A DNA stretch of 64,000 nt from Neoroseomonas soli (lineage in GTDB: Bacteria > Pseudomonadota > Alphaproteobacteria > Acetobacterales > Acetobacteraceae). The stretch lies in the NCBI RefSeq assembly GCF_018129065.1, contig NZ_JAAEDM010000005.1, forward strand, positions 1-64,000, given 5' to 3'. Position 1 is the stretch's first letter. The number at the start of each line of letters is the position of its first letter. This document shows, piece after piece, positions 18,188 to 27,616 of the stretch. The position numbers and the translations under genes are program-made. The notes beneath the pieces are model-generated. The model worked only from the letters and a program-made list of their open reading frames with translations, ran no database searches and was not told the origin of the DNA.

Positions 18188-19480
18188 TCAGCCGCCGAGA
18201 CGCAGCGCCACGCTGCGCGCATGGGCGGTCAGGCCCTCGGCCTCGCCCAGCGCTACCGCGGCGGGGCCGACCACCGCGAGGGCTGCCTCGTCCGCCTCCA
18301 CCCAGGTGGTGCGCTTGAGGAAGTCATAGACCGAAAGGCCGGATGCGAAGCGCGCCGTGCGCCCCGTGGGCAGCACGTGGTTCGGCCCGGCCACGTAGTC
18401 GCCCACCGCCTCCGGGCAGTAACGGCCGAGGAAGGCCGCGCCGGCATGGCGCACGCGCGCGAGCAGGGCGCGCGGTTCGGCGACCATCAGTTGCAGGTGC
18501 TCGGGCGCCAGGCGGTTGGTGAGGTCCGCCGCCTCATCCAGGCTCCGCACCAGGATGACGGCGCCGTGGCGGCGCCAGGATTCGCCGGCGATGGCGGCGC
18601 GCGGGAGGTGCTTCAGTTCCTCCTCCACCGCCGTCGCCACCGCATCGGCGAAGGCGGCATCGCGGGCGATGAGGATGGATTGCGCGCTCTCGTCGTGCTC
18701 GGCCTGGGCGAGCAGGTCCACCGCGACGTGCCGCGGGTCGTTGTCGGCATCGGCGATGACCACGACCTCGGACGGGCCGGCGATGGAATCGATGCCGACG
18801 CGGCCGAAGACCTGGCGCTTGGCCTCCGCCACATAGGCATTGCCCGGCCCGCAAATGCGATCCACCGGAGCGATCGAGGCGGTGCCCCAGGCCATGGCCG
18901 CGATCGCCTGCGCGCCGCCGATGCGGAAGATCTCCGTCACCCCCGCGCGCTTCGCGGCGGCGAGGACCAGCGGGTTGAGTTCCCCCTCGGGCGTCGGCAC
19001 GCACATGGCGATGCGCGGCACGCCCGCCGCGCGCGCCGGGATGGCGTTCATCAGCACGGATGACGGATAGGCCGCCTTGCCGCCCGGAACGTAGATGCCG
19101 ACCGCGTCGATCGCGCCCCAGCGCATGCCGAGCGTGAGGCCGGCGGAATCCTTCATCTCCAGGTCGTGCGGCAGTTGCGCGCGGTGGAAGGCCTCGATGC
19201 GCTCGGCGGCGAGGTTCAGGGCGGCGCGGCGTTCGGCGTCGATGCGGGCGTCGGCGGCTTCGATTTCCTCCGGCGTCACGCGCAGCGCGGCCGCGTTCGC
19301 GGGCGTCCAGCCGTCGAAGCGCGCCGTCAGGTCGATCAGCGCCGCATCGCCCCGGGCGCGGACGTCCGAGATGATCCCGGCAACCACGCTGTCCACGCGG
19401 GCGGTGGTGTCGCGGGCCTCGTCCAGCAGGGCGGCGAAGGCAGCGGGGAAGTCAGGGGAGGCGGTGTCCAGGCGTTTCAT
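18188..19480 (-). CDS. hisD: Histidinol dehydrogenase
   Basis: 430 residues from the ATG at 19480; a longer open frame upstream is a shadow. Landmarks are YVPGGKAAYPSSVLMNAIPA, IDSIAGPSEVVVIAD, the LLAQAEHDESAQS zinc/substrate site, and PEHLQLM and GPNHVLPTG near the C-terminus. It carries out the last two steps of histidine synthesis, histidinol to histidine, with NAD and zinc. Downstream of hisG, separated by a 148-base inverted-repeat spacer. Confidence 0.96.
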   Translation of the reverse strand: MKRLDTASPDFPAAFAALLDEARDTTARVDSVVAGIISDVRARGDAALIDLTARFDGWTPANAAALRVTPEEIEAADARIDAERRAALNLAAERIEAFHRAQLPHDLEMKDSAGLTLGMRWGAIDAVGIYVPGGKAAYPSSVLMNAIPARAAGVPRIAMCVPTPEGELNPLVLAAAKRAGVTEIFRIGGAQAIAAMAWGTASIAPVDRICGPGNAYVAEAKRQVFGRVGIDSIAGPSEVVVIADADNDPRHVAVDLLAQAEHDESAQSILIARDAAFADAVATAVEEELKHLPRAAIAGESWRRHGAVILVRSLDEAADLTNRLAPEHLQLMVAEPRALLARVRHAGAAFLGRYCPEAVGDYVAGPNHVLPTGRTARFASGLSVYDFLKRTTWVEADEAALAVVGPAAVALGEAEGLTAHARSVALRLGG

Positions 19481-19487
19481 GGTGCAT

Positions 19488-19619
19488 GAAGGTCGGGGGG
19501 AGAGAACTCCCCCCGATCCCCCCTCCTTTCTTGGATACTTGGGGACTGACAGTGGCGGCCGGCGCCAAGAAGACAAAGAAGGGAGGGGGCTCGGGGGAGG
19601 TTCTCCTCCCCCGACCTTC
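19488..19619. repeat. Long nested inverted repeat between hisG and hisD
   Basis: Left arm 19488-19534 and right arm 19565-19619 are imperfect reverse complements with a ~30-base loop. The outer blocks gaaggtcggggg and cccccgaccttc match exactly. Each arm also contains its own short palindrome of the form gggggagaactccccc, so the element can fold in two ways. This is an intergenic palindromic element resembling a MITE or bacterial repeat unit rather than a simple terminator. Confidence 0.7.
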
Positions 19620-19628
19620 TCTTCAGCG

Positions 19629-20336
19629 TCACCGCGCGTCCCGTTCCGCCAGCGCGGCGCGGAATCGCGCGATCCATGCCCCGATCGCCTCCGGCCGCGT
19701 CTTCAGCGCCGTGCGGTTGACGATGAGGCGCGAGGTGACATTGGCGATCACCTCCGTCTCGCGCAGGCCGTTGGCCTTCAGCGTCGATCCTGTCTGCACC
19801 AGGTCCACGATCAGCTTCGACAGCCCCATGGACGGCGCGAGTTCCATCGCCCCATTCAGGTGCACGATCTCCGCCTGCACGCCGCGCGCGGCGTAGTGGC
19901 GCTGGGCGATGCTGGGGTATTTCGTCGCCACGGTAACGCGCGACCAGCGGGAGGGATCGTCCGCCTGCGCCGCGACGGGTTCCGCCACCGACACGCGGCA
20001 GCGCCCGATGCCGAGGTCGAGCGGCGCGTAGATCTCCGGGTAGTCGAATTCCATCAGCACGTCGGCGCCGCAGACGCCGATCTGCGCCGCGCCATGCGCC
20101 ACGAAGGTCGCCACGTCGAAGGACCGCACGCGGATGACGTCGAGCGCCGGATCCTCGGTGGGGAAGCGCAGCCGCCGGCTGCTTTCGTCGGCGTAGTCGG
20201 CGGCCGGGTGGATGCCGGCGCGGGCCAGGACAGGCGCCAGTTCCGACAGGATGCGCCCCTTCGGCAGGGCCAGCACGATCGGGCCGGCATCCTCGGGGGT
20301 CGCGGGGGACAGCGGGGTGGGGATCGGATGGTCCAT
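19629..20336 (-). CDS. hisG: ATP phosphoribosyltransferase, short (HisZ-dependent) form
   Basis: 235 residues. Motifs are LALPKGRILSE, CGADVLMEFDYPEIYAPLDLGIGRC and the PRPP-binding loop IVDLVQTGSTLKANGLRE. The regulatory C-terminal domain of long HisG is absent, so catalysis and feedback should need a HisZ partner, which is not in this window. First step of histidine biosynthesis: ATP plus PRPP. Downstream of murA. Confidence 0.95.
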   Translation of the reverse strand: MDHPIPTPLSPATPEDAGPIVLALPKGRILSELAPVLARAGIHPAADYADESSRRLRFPTEDPALDVIRVRSFDVATFVAHGAAQIGVCGADVLMEFDYPEIYAPLDLGIGRCRVSVAEPVAAQADDPSRWSRVTVATKYPSIAQRHYAARGVQAEIVHLNGAMELAPSMGLSKLIVDLVQTGSTLKANGLRETEVIANVTSRLIVNRTALKTRPEAIGAWIARFRAALAERDAR

Positions 20337-20386
20337 GGGGGAGGCTACACCAGGGTCGCCGGAGTCGATGTCATCGCAATTTCGTT

Positions 20387-21646
20387 TCAGCCCGGCAGCC
20401 GTTCGATGTCGGCGCCGACGGCGGCGAGCTTCGCCTCCACCCGCTCATAGCCGCGGTCGAGGTGATAGACGCGGTTGACGATGGTTTCGCCCTCGGCGGC
20501 GAGGCCGGCGAGGATGAGGGAGACGGAGGCGCGCAGGTCGGTTGCCATGACCGGCGCGCCGGCGAGCCGCGGCACGCCGCGCACGATGGCCGAGGCACCG
20601 TGGTAGTTGATGCGCGCGCCCATGCGCGCCAGCTCGGGCACATGCATGAAGCGGTTCTCGAAGATCGTCTCGGTGATCATCGCGGCGCCCTCGGCCACGC
20701 ACATCAGCGCCATGAACTGCGCCTGCATGTCGGTGGCGAAGCCGGGGAAGGGTTCGGTTACCACATCCGTGCCGCGCAGGCCGTTCAGCCGCGAGACCTT
20801 CAGCCCGCCATCGGCCTCGGCCACGTCCACCCCGGCCTCGCGCAGGATGCGGACCACGGCCCCGAGATGATCGAGCCGCGCGCCGCCCAGCAGCACCGAC
20901 CCGCCGGTGATCGCCGCCGCGCAGGCATAGGTGCCGGCTTCGATGCGGTCCGGGATGATCGGATGGGTGGCGGCGCCGAGGCTCGGCACGCCTTCCACCA
21001 GCAGCCGGTCGGTGCCGAGACCCTCGATCCGCGCGCCCATGCGCATCAGGCAGGCGGCGAGGTCGGTGATTTCCGGCTCGCGCGCGGCGTTGACGATCTC
21101 GGAGGTGCCCTTGGCCAGGGCGGCGGCCATCAGGATGTTCTCGGTCGCCCCCACCGAGACCTGCGGGAAGATGATGCGCGCGCCCTTGAGCCCCCCGGGC
21201 GCGCGGGCGGCGATGTAGCCGGCTTCGATCTCGATCTCGGCGCCCATCTGCTCGAACGCCTTGAGATGCAGGTCCACCGGCCGCGTGCCGATGGCGCAGC
21301 CGCCGGGCAGCGAGACGCGGGCCTGCCCGTAGCGCGCCAGCAGCGGGCCGAGCACGAGCACCGAGGCGCGCATCTTGCGCACCAGGTCGTAGGGCGCCTC
21401 GAGATTCGTCGCCGCGCCCGACATGGTGATGGTGCGCGCCTGCTTGTCGTGCGCGACGGCCAGCCCGTGCTGGGCGAGCAGCCCGGCCATGGTGCCGACG
21501 TCGGCGAGGTCGGGCGCGTTGGTCAGCGTCAGCGGCCCGTCCGAGAGCAGCGCGGTCGCCATCAGCGGCAGCGCGGCGTTCTTCGCCCCCGAGATCTGGA
21601 TTGTGCCGGACAGCGCCTTGCCGCCGCGGATGCGGATGCGATCCAT
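20387..21646 (-). CDS. murA: UDP-N-acetylglucosamine 1-carboxyvinyltransferase
   Basis: 419 residues, normal length. Substrate-binding start [16 protein letters not shown]; active-site loop [18 protein letters not shown] with catalytic Cys117; conserved [13 protein letters not shown]. It transfers enolpyruvate to UDP-GlcNAc, the first committed step of peptidoglycan synthesis. The Cys is present, so fosfomycin sensitivity is expected at this site. It is followed by the his genes on the same strand. Confidence 0.97.
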   Translation of the reverse strand: MDRIRIRGGKALSGTIQISGAKNAALPLMATALLSDGPLTLTNAPDLADVGTMAGLLAQHGLAVAHDKQARTITMSGAATNLEAPYDLVRKMRASVLVLGPLLARYGQARVSLPGGCAIGTRPVDLHLKAFEQMGAEIEIEAGYIAARAPGGLKGARIIFPQVSVGATENILMAAALAKGTSEIVNAAREPEITDLAACLMRMGARIEGLGTDRLLVEGVPSLGAATHPIIPDRIEAGTYACAAAITGGSVLLGGARLDHLGAVVRILREAGVDVAEADGGLKVSRLNGLRGTDVVTEPFPGFATDMQAQFMALMCVAEGAAMITETIFENRFMHVPELARMGARINYHGASAIVRGVPRLAGAPVMATDLRASVSLILAGLAAEGETIVNRVYHLDRGYERVEAKLAAVGADIERLPG

Positions 21647-21663
21647 GCCGGTCCTCTACCTTG

Positions 21664-22218
21664 TCAGAGCCGCGGCAGCGCGACGCCGCGCTGGCCCATG
21701 TATTTGCCCTTGCGGTCGGCGTAGCTGACCTCGGGCGCGCTTTCCCCCTTCAGGAAGAGGAACTGGCAGACCCCCTCGTTCGCATAGACCTTGGCGGGGA
21801 GGGGGGTGGTGTTGCTGATCTCGATCGTCACCTGGCCTTCCCATTCCGGTTCCAGCGGCGTGACGTTCACGATCAGGCCGCAGCGGGCGTAGGTCGATTT
21901 GCCGAGGCAGATCACCAGCACGTCCCGCGGGATGCGGAAATATTCCACCGTATGGGTCAGCACGAAGGAATTGGGCGGGATGATGCAGACGGGGCCCTTG
22001 CGGGTGACGAATCCGTCCTCGCTGAAAGCCTTGGGGTCCACCACCGCGTTGTCCACGTTGGTGAAGATCTTGAACTCGTCCGCCGCGCGCGCGTCGTAGC
22101 CGTAGGAGGACAGGCCGAAGGAGATCACGCCCTCCCGCCGCTGGGCCTCGACGAAGGGCTCGATCATGCCGTGCTCGGCCGCCATGCGGCGGATCCAGGT
22201 GTCGGGCATGATGGGCAT
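21664..22218 (-). CDS. dcd: dCTP deaminase
   Basis: 184 residues from the ATG at 22218 ([13 protein letters not shown], the usual alphaproteobacterial N-terminus). Conserved [40 protein letters not shown] and VTIEISN, the Glu of which activates water. It converts dCTP to dUTP to feed dTTP synthesis. A longer open frame upstream is not a protein start. Confidence 0.96.
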   Translation of the reverse strand: MPIMPDTWIRRMAAEHGMIEPFVEAQRREGVISFGLSSYGYDARAADEFKIFTNVDNAVVDPKAFSEDGFVTRKGPVCIIPPNSFVLTHTVEYFRIPRDVLVICLGKSTYARCGLIVNVTPLEPEWEGQVTIEISNTTPLPAKVYANEGVCQFLFLKGESAPEVSYADRKGKYMGQRGVALPRL

Positions 22219-22298
22219 GGGTGTCGCCTGGCCTGCGTTAAGGACGGGCGGGCGGGGGCGCGACGCGACGCGGCCCCCGAAGGCCCGGGGCGGCCCGA

Positions 22299-22481
22299 TT
22301 AGCCCATGGGCTTGGGCGGGGCAACCTTGGGGGCGTCGGCGGGCTGGTCCGCGGCGGCGTCCCGCGCGCGGGCCTGGGCCTTGCGGCGCTTCAGGTTCTC
22401 CCGCAGCGCGGCGGCCAGGCGGGCGGCGCGATCGGGCGAGGGAGGCGGCGGCTGGCGGGGCTGATCGGGGCGGTGGGCCAT
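22299..22481 (-). CDS. Small basic protein of unknown function
   Basis: 60 residues from the ATG at 22481 to TAA at 22299. The N-terminus is Pro-rich, then a helix [20 protein letters not shown], and an Ala/Pro tail. This helix-with-basic-end layout recurs in short proteins next to dcd/tRNA genes in related genomes, from memory. No function is known; no strong ribosome-binding site is visible. Confidence 0.5.
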   Translation of the reverse strand: MAHRPDQPRQPPPPSPDRAARLAAALRENLKRRKAQARARDAAADQPADAPKVAPPKPMG

Positions 22482-22607
22482 GGCGCGGAAAAAGTGGCGG
22501 GGCGGGAGTTTCGCGGCAAGGGGCGTGGCCATGCGCGGGCGGCATGCGCGACGGGGTTGCGCCCGAGCCGCCATCCGCCTAGAGAGTGCGCCGCCCGCGG
22601 GCCAGGC

Positions 22608-22682
<75 letters not shown>

Positions 22683-22824
22683 TGTTTCTCAATGGCTTGG
22701 GTCTCTTGGGGGTCCGGTCGAACGGGAACTGGAACGGACCGGACGGCGATCCCGGATCGGAAAGTGGCACAAGGCCGGCACAGTGGTGCGGCCGGCGTTC
22801 CCGGTCCGGTCATTTCAGGCGCCA

Positions 22825-24537
22825 ATGCCGATGCTCATGACCCCGAGCCCCGTCGCCGCGCCGCCTTCCTTCGGATTCATTCCCCAGATGTCCTTCGCCG
22901 ACCTGCCCGCCCCGCTGCGCACCGCGCTCGAAGGCCGTGGCTATGCCGAGCCCACCCCCGTCCAGGCAGCCGTGCTGCAGCCGGAGGCGGCGGGCCGTGA
23001 CCTGCTCGTCTCCGCCCAGACCGGCTCGGGCAAGACCGTCGCCTATGGCCTTGCCCTGGCGGCGGACCTGCTGGGCGACGCGCCCCGCCTGCCGCCGGCC
23101 GGCGCGCCCCTGGCGCTGATCGTCGCGCCGACGCGGGAACTCGCGCTGCAGGTGAAGGCGGAACTCACTTGGCTCTACGCTCCTGCCGGGGGGCGCATCG
23201 TCTCCTGCGTCGGCGGCATGGACCCGGTGGCCGAGCGCCGGATGCTCGCCCAGGGCGCGCATCTCGTCGTCGGCACGCCGGGGCGGCTCAGGGACCATCT
23301 CGAACGCGGCAATCTTGCCCCGGGCTCGCTGCGCGCCGTGGTGCTGGACGAGGCCGACGAGATGCTCGACCTCGGCTTCAAGGAGGAACTCGAGGCGATC
23401 CTCGAGGAAACCCCGGCCGAGCGCCGCACGATGATGTTCTCCGCCACCGTGCCGCGCGGCATCGCAGCGCTGGCCAAGGGCTACCAGCGCGATGCGCTGC
23501 GCATCGAGGCGACCAGCCAGGGCGAGCAGCACGGCGACATCGAATACCGCGCCGCCCTCGTCGCACCGCATGAGCTCGAGCGCGCGGTGGTCAACGTGCT
23601 GCGGCTCGAGGACCCGCGCATCGCCATGGTGTTCTGCGCGACGCGCGCGACGGTGGCGCGGCTGCACGGAAACCTCGCGGAGCGCGGATTCTCGACCGTG
23701 GCGCTGTCGGGCGAACTCTCCCAGTCCGAGCGCAACCGCGCGCTCCAGAACCTGCGCGACGGCCGCGCCCGGGTCTGCGTCGCGACCGACGTCGCGGCGC
23801 GGGGCATCGACCTGCCGGATCTCGGCCTCGTCATTCACGCGGAACTGCCACGGGACCCGGAGACGCTGCTCCATCGCAGCGGCCGCACCGGGCGCGCCGG
23901 CCGCAAGGGCGTGAGCGTTCTGCTGGTGCCGCATACCCGGCGCGGCCTGGGCCAGCGCCTGCTGACCGCCGCGCGGGTGAAGGCGACCTGGGGCCCCGCG
24001 CCCTCGGTCGAGGCGATCCACGCCAAGGACGCCGAACGCCTAGTCGAACAGGCCCGCACGCTTGCCGCCGAGGAACCGGCCGAGGAGGATCTCGCCGTCG
24101 CCCGCACGCTGCTGGCCGATCCCGCCCTGGCGGCGCAGGGCGCGGAGGGTCTCGCTGCCGCGCTGGTGCGCGTGCTGCGCGCCCCGTTGCCGGCGCCGGA
24201 GGAACTCTCGGACGTCTCCGAGCGCCCGCAGCGGCGCGAGGCCCCGACCCCGCGCGCGGAAGGCGACCAGGAAGGCATCTGGTTCCGCATGGATGTCGGT
24301 CGCAACGGCAATGCCGATCCGCGCTGGCTGCTGCCGTTCCTGTGCCGCCGCGGCCACGTCACGCGGCAGGAGATCGGCCGCATCCGCATCCTGGGACGGG
24401 AGACGCAGTTCGAGGTCGCGCCCTATGCGGCCGCCCGCTTCGCCGCCGCGGCGCGCCGGGCCGAGGGCGAGGACGCGCACATCCGCGTCGAGCCCATGCA
24501 GCCGGTGAAAGGCCCGCCGCGCCGGCCGCGGCAGTAG
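22825..24537 (+). CDS. DEAD-box RNA helicase with DbpA-like RNA-binding domain
   Basis: About 570 residues. The ATG at 22825 is the first of three close ATGs (22831, 22837); a GTG at 22783 would give 584. Motif I is SAQTGSGKT (residues 63-71), then PTRELALQ, DEADEMLD, FSATVPRG, and HRSGRTGRAGRKG. A spacer of ~80 residues is followed by a C-terminal DbpA-type RNA-binding domain (GIWFRMDVGRN...GRIRILGRETQFEV). DbpA-like helicases act on 23S rRNA during large-subunit assembly. The C-terminal five codons and stop are duplicated in the downstream sequence. Confidence 0.9.
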   Translation: MPMLMTPSPVAAPPSFGFIPQMSFADLPAPLRTALEGRGYAEPTPVQAAVLQPEAAGRDLLVSAQTGSGKTVAYGLALAADLLGDAPRLPPAGAPLALIVAPTRELALQVKAELTWLYAPAGGRIVSCVGGMDPVAERRMLAQGAHLVVGTPGRLRDHLERGNLAPGSLRAVVLDEADEMLDLGFKEELEAILEETPAERRTMMFSATVPRGIAALAKGYQRDALRIEATSQGEQHGDIEYRAALVAPHELERAVVNVLRLEDPRIAMVFCATRATVARLHGNLAERGFSTVALSGELSQSERNRALQNLRDGRARVCVATDVAARGIDLPDLGLVIHAELPRDPETLLHRSGRTGRAGRKGVSVLLVPHTRRGLGQRLLTAARVKATWGPAPSVEAIHAKDAERLVEQARTLAAEEPAEEDLAVARTLLADPALAAQGAEGLAAALVRVLRAPLPAPEELSDVSERPQRREAPTPRAEGDQEGIWFRMDVGRNGNADPRWLLPFLCRRGHVTRQEIGRIRILGRETQFEVAPYAAARFAAAARRAEGEDAHIRVEPMQPVKGPPRRPRQ

Positions 24538-24558
24538 CCGCGCCGGTTGCGGCAGTAG
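24517..24558 (+). repeat. 21-base tandem duplication spanning a stop codon
   Basis: Unit 24517-24537 and unit 24538-24558 match at 19 of 21 bases. The first unit ends the helicase gene (last residues plus TAG); the second repeats the same codons and TAG after the true stop. It is a local duplication without clear function. Confidence 0.8.
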
Positions 24559-24774
24559 GGCGGGGGCGTTGCCGGCGGCGCGGCGGGGCCTTGGCCCGGC
24601 CGCGGCGCAAGGACCCTGCGGCCCCGGCAAGGCCTTCCATTCGCCGGCCGGCAGATGGCTGCGCCGCTTGCCGAGCAGTTTCGCGCCGATGCCTCGCCAC
24701 TGCGCCATCCGCCCCTGGCCGGCGCCATGCGGCTTCGTCGCCTCGGTGGGTAGCGGGCGTATCCGCGCCGCCGA

Positions 24775-25476
24775 TCAGGGGTTCGGTGCGCTGCGAAGGA
24801 TGTAGGCCGGATTCCCGACCACGGTGGCGCCCGGCGGAACGTCCTTGAGGACGACCGCACCCATGCCGACGAGAGCGCCAGCGCCGATGGTGCAGCCTGG
24901 CCGTATGCAGGCGCCCGTCCCGACATAGGCGCCGGCACCCACGCGCACGCCACCGGCCAGGTTGGCGCCGGCGGCAAGCGTCGCTCCGGCCGCGATCTCG
25001 CAGTCATGCCCGACCAGGCAGTGCGCTCCGATCCAGACATGGTCCTCCACGCGCACCGCGCCGGCGATGGCGCAGTGGGGCCCGATGCAGACATCGCGGC
25101 CCAGCGCGGCGCGCGGCGAGACCGAGGCGAAGGGATGGACGAGGGTCGCGAAGCGCAGGGTCGGCAGGCCGGTGCGGGCGATGATCCCGATCTTCTGCCT
25201 GTGCGTCCGTTCGCTCGCGATCGCGTTGACGAACACGGTATCGGAGAGGGGGCCCGAAACATCGGCGAGCGACGCCCCCTCCTCGAGGCGGCCGAGGATC
25301 GTCGCGCCGAAATGGCCGGCCCCCGCGGGCCGTGCATCGTCGAGGAAGCCGGCGACCTTCCACCGGCACTCGAGCATGTTCACCGCGTCGAGGATGTCGA
25401 GGATGTCGTGCGCATTGCCGGACGCGCCGATGATGACGATGCGCCGCGCCGACCCCGCGAGAGTGCACGTCGCCAT
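24775..25476 (-). CDS. NeuD/PglD-like sugar O/N-acetyltransferase
   Basis: 233 residues from the ATG at 25476. An N-terminal Rossmann-like part (RRIVIIGASGNAHDILDIL) is followed by a left-handed beta-helix with repeated hexapeptides such as VSPRAALGRDVCIGP and VGAGAYVGTGACIRPG, and a C-terminal GNPAYILR. NeuD/PglD proteins acetylate 4-amino sugars (bacillosamine or sialic-acid-like pathways). The gene overlaps the aminotransferase stop (TGATG), so it is the last gene of a six-gene operon. Confidence 0.85.
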   Translation of the reverse strand: MATCTLAGSARRIVIIGASGNAHDILDILDAVNMLECRWKVAGFLDDARPAGAGHFGATILGRLEEGASLADVSGPLSDTVFVNAIASERTHRQKIGIIARTGLPTLRFATLVHPFASVSPRAALGRDVCIGPHCAIAGAVRVEDHVWIGAHCLVGHDCEIAAGATLAAGANLAGGVRVGAGAYVGTGACIRPGCTIGAGALVGMGAVVLKDVPPGATVVGNPAYILRSAPNP

Positions 25477-26615
25477 CAGTGCCGGAGCGCGCCCGACAGC
25501 GCGCCGACGACCTCGTCCTGCATCGCCTCGGTCATGCCGGGAAAGAGCGGCAGGAGGATGGTGCGGTCCTGCGCGGCCTCGGAAGCGGGCAGGGGGAAGC
25601 GCCGCGCCCCGGCATAGGGGCGCTCGCGGTGGATGCACATGATCCCGCGGCGCGTCGCCACGCCGCGGTCCAGCATGTGCTGCATCACGTCCCGCTGGTC
25701 GGCGCCGTCGGGCAGCCGCACGGCGTAGCTCTGCCAGTTGGTCCGCGCGCGGTTGGGCTCGATCGGCGGGGCCACCCTGGGCAGCTGGTGCTCGAGCCGC
25801 TCGCGGTATCCCGCCGCGAGCGACCGCCGCGCGCGGACGATCTCCGGCAGCCGGCGGAGCTGCTCGATGCCGACGGCGGCTTGGATGTCGGTCAGCCGAT
25901 AGTTGAAGCCTTCGACGTCGTAGCTTTCGAAGATGACCTGCGGGCTGCCGTGTCGCACCGTGTCGGGGATCGACATGCCGTGCTGGCGCAGCAGGCGGAA
26001 GCGCGCATCGAGCTCCGGGTTCCGCGTGGTGAGCACCCCGCCGTCGCCGACGGTGACGACCTTGCGTGGATGGAGGGAGAAGCAGGCGACATCGCCCGCG
26101 GGCACGCCGACAGGCTGCCACTGGCCGTCGTGGAGCATCTCGGACCCCAGGGCGCAGGCGGCATCCTCGACCACGGGCAGGTCGTGCTCGCGGGCCACCG
26201 CCATGATGGCATCCATGTCGCAGGGCATGCCGATCTGGTGCACGCAGAGGATGGCGGTCGTGCGCGGCGTGACCGCGGCGGCGATGAGCGCCGGGTCCAT
26301 CGTGTAGCCGATCGGCTCGATGTCGATGAAGACGGGCTCGGCGCCGCAGTATCGGATGGCGTTGGCGCAGGCGATGAAGGTGTGGCTGACGGTGATCACC
26401 TCGTCGCCCGGCCGGACGCCGACGCCAAGCAGCGCCAGGTGCAGCGCCACCGTGCAGTTGGAGACGGCGCAGGCGTGGGGGCTGCCCGTCAGCGCCGCGA
26501 AATCGGCCTCGAAGCGGGCGACGCGCGGGCCCTGGGTCAGCCAGCCTGAGCGGATGACCTCCGCGGCGGCTTCCGCTTCCTCCGGTCCGATCAGCGGCTT
26601 GGTGATGGGAATCAT
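25476..26615 (-). CDS. DegT/DnrJ/EryC1/StrS-family sugar aminotransferase (second copy)
   Basis: 379 residues. PLP-binding features are DEVITVSHTFIACANAI, VVEDAACALGSEM and the Schiff-base Lys in FSLHPRKVVTVGDGG. The family transfers an amino group from glutamate to a keto nucleotide sugar. ATG at 26615 overlaps the epimerase stop by one base (TGATG), as does its own stop with the acetyltransferase. Paired with the acetyltransferase this suggests a 4-amino-4-deoxy sugar branch separate from the WbpE-like copy. Confidence 0.9.
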   Translation of the reverse strand: MIPITKPLIGPEEAEAAAEVIRSGWLTQGPRVARFEADFAALTGSPHACAVSNCTVALHLALLGVGVRPGDEVITVSHTFIACANAIRYCGAEPVFIDIEPIGYTMDPALIAAAVTPRTTAILCVHQIGMPCDMDAIMAVAREHDLPVVEDAACALGSEMLHDGQWQPVGVPAGDVACFSLHPRKVVTVGDGGVLTTRNPELDARFRLLRQHGMSIPDTVRHGSPQVIFESYDVEGFNYRLTDIQAAVGIEQLRRLPEIVRARRSLAAGYRERLEHQLPRVAPPIEPNRARTNWQSYAVRLPDGADQRDVMQHMLDRGVATRRGIMCIHRERPYAGARRFPLPASEAAQDRTILLPLFPGMTEAMQDEVVGALSGALRH

Positions 26616-27616
26616 CAGGCTGCTCCCGCCGTCATGCTCTGCTCGCGCCACCAGCCGACGAGTTCGGCGATGCCCTCCTCGAGCGGCACGCCGGCGTCGA
26701 AGCCGATCAGCCGGCTCGCGGCGGAAACATCCGCCAGTCGGCGCGGCACCGGGTTCACGGCCCGCGCCTCCTGGTGAAGTGGCACCAGCTCCGGCCGCCC
26801 CATGACCCGCGCGAGCAGGCAGGCGAGGTCGAGCAGCGAGGTCTCCGTCCCGCTGCCGACGTTCAGCACCACATCCGAGGCGGGCGAGACGGCGGAGAGG
26901 ATGTTGGCGCGCGCGACGTCGCGCACATGGATCATGTCCATGGTCTGCAGCCCATCGCCGAAGATGACGGGCGGCAGGCCGGCGGCGACGCGTTCCATCC
27001 AGCGCACCAGGACTTCGGTGTAGCGCCCGTGGATGTCCATGCGCGGGCCGTAGACGTTGAAGTAGCGCAGGGCGACATAGTCCAGGCCGTGCATGTCGTT
27101 GAAGGATCGCAGCAGGCCCTCGGCGAAGGACTTGGCGGCGCCGTAGAGGGTGCGGTTGCCGTAGGGGTGCTGGCTCTCCGGCGTCGGGAAGACCTCGGCC
27201 ATGCCGTAGACCGAGGCGGTCGAGGCCACCACCATCTTGCGCACCTGCGCGGCAAGGCAGCGTTCCACCAGGTCGTAGGTGGCGGCGACCATCACCTCGA
27301 AGGCCTGCCGCGGTTCCTGCGCGCATTGCGTGATGCGCAGGGCGGCCTGGTGGAACACCACATCGGCCCCGCGCACGAGATCCGCCATCACCGCGTCGTC
27401 GCGGATGTCGCCCTCGACGAGCCGGACGCGGTTGCTCGCCAGCGCGCGGGCGAGGTTGTCCCGCCGTCCGCGCACCATGTTGTCGATGACGCGGATCTCG
27501 GCGCAGCCCTCGGCGAGCAGCAGGTCCACGATATGCGAGCCGACGAAGCCCGCACCGCCGGTGACCAGGCAGGTGGATCCCGCGAGGCCGAGCGGCCTTC
27601 TGTCGTCAGGCTGCAT
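26615..27616 (-). CDS. NAD-dependent nucleotide-sugar epimerase/dehydratase
   Basis: 333 residues, extended SDR. NAD motif CLVTGGAGFVGSHIV and catalytic Tyr-Lys pair in LYGAAKSFAEG, with SVYG and RYFNVYGPRMD. Substrate could be UDP-N-acetyl sugars, either C4 epimerisation or 4,6-dehydration; the sequence alone does not decide. It begins 11 bases inside the end of the upstream aminotransferase. Confidence 0.88.
   Translation of the reverse strand: MQPDDRRPLGLAGSTCLVTGGAGFVGSHIVDLLLAEGCAEIRVIDNMVRGRRDNLARALASNRVRLVEGDIRDDAVMADLVRGADVVFHQAALRITQCAQEPRQAFEVMVAATYDLVERCLAAQVRKMVVASTASVYGMAEVFPTPESQHPYGNRTLYGAAKSFAEGLLRSFNDMHGLDYVALRYFNVYGPRMDIHGRYTEVLVRWMERVAAGLPPVIFGDGLQTMDMIHVRDVARANILSAVSPASDVVLNVGSGTETSLLDLACLLARVMGRPELVPLHQEARAVNPVPRRLADVSAASRLIGFDAGVPLEEGIAELVGWWREQSMTAGAA

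Noticed and set aside
24423-25337. 304-aa minus-strand ORF overlapping the acetyltransferase
   Set aside because: Shadow frame of the acetyltransferase; Arg/Ser/Pro-rich without domain features.
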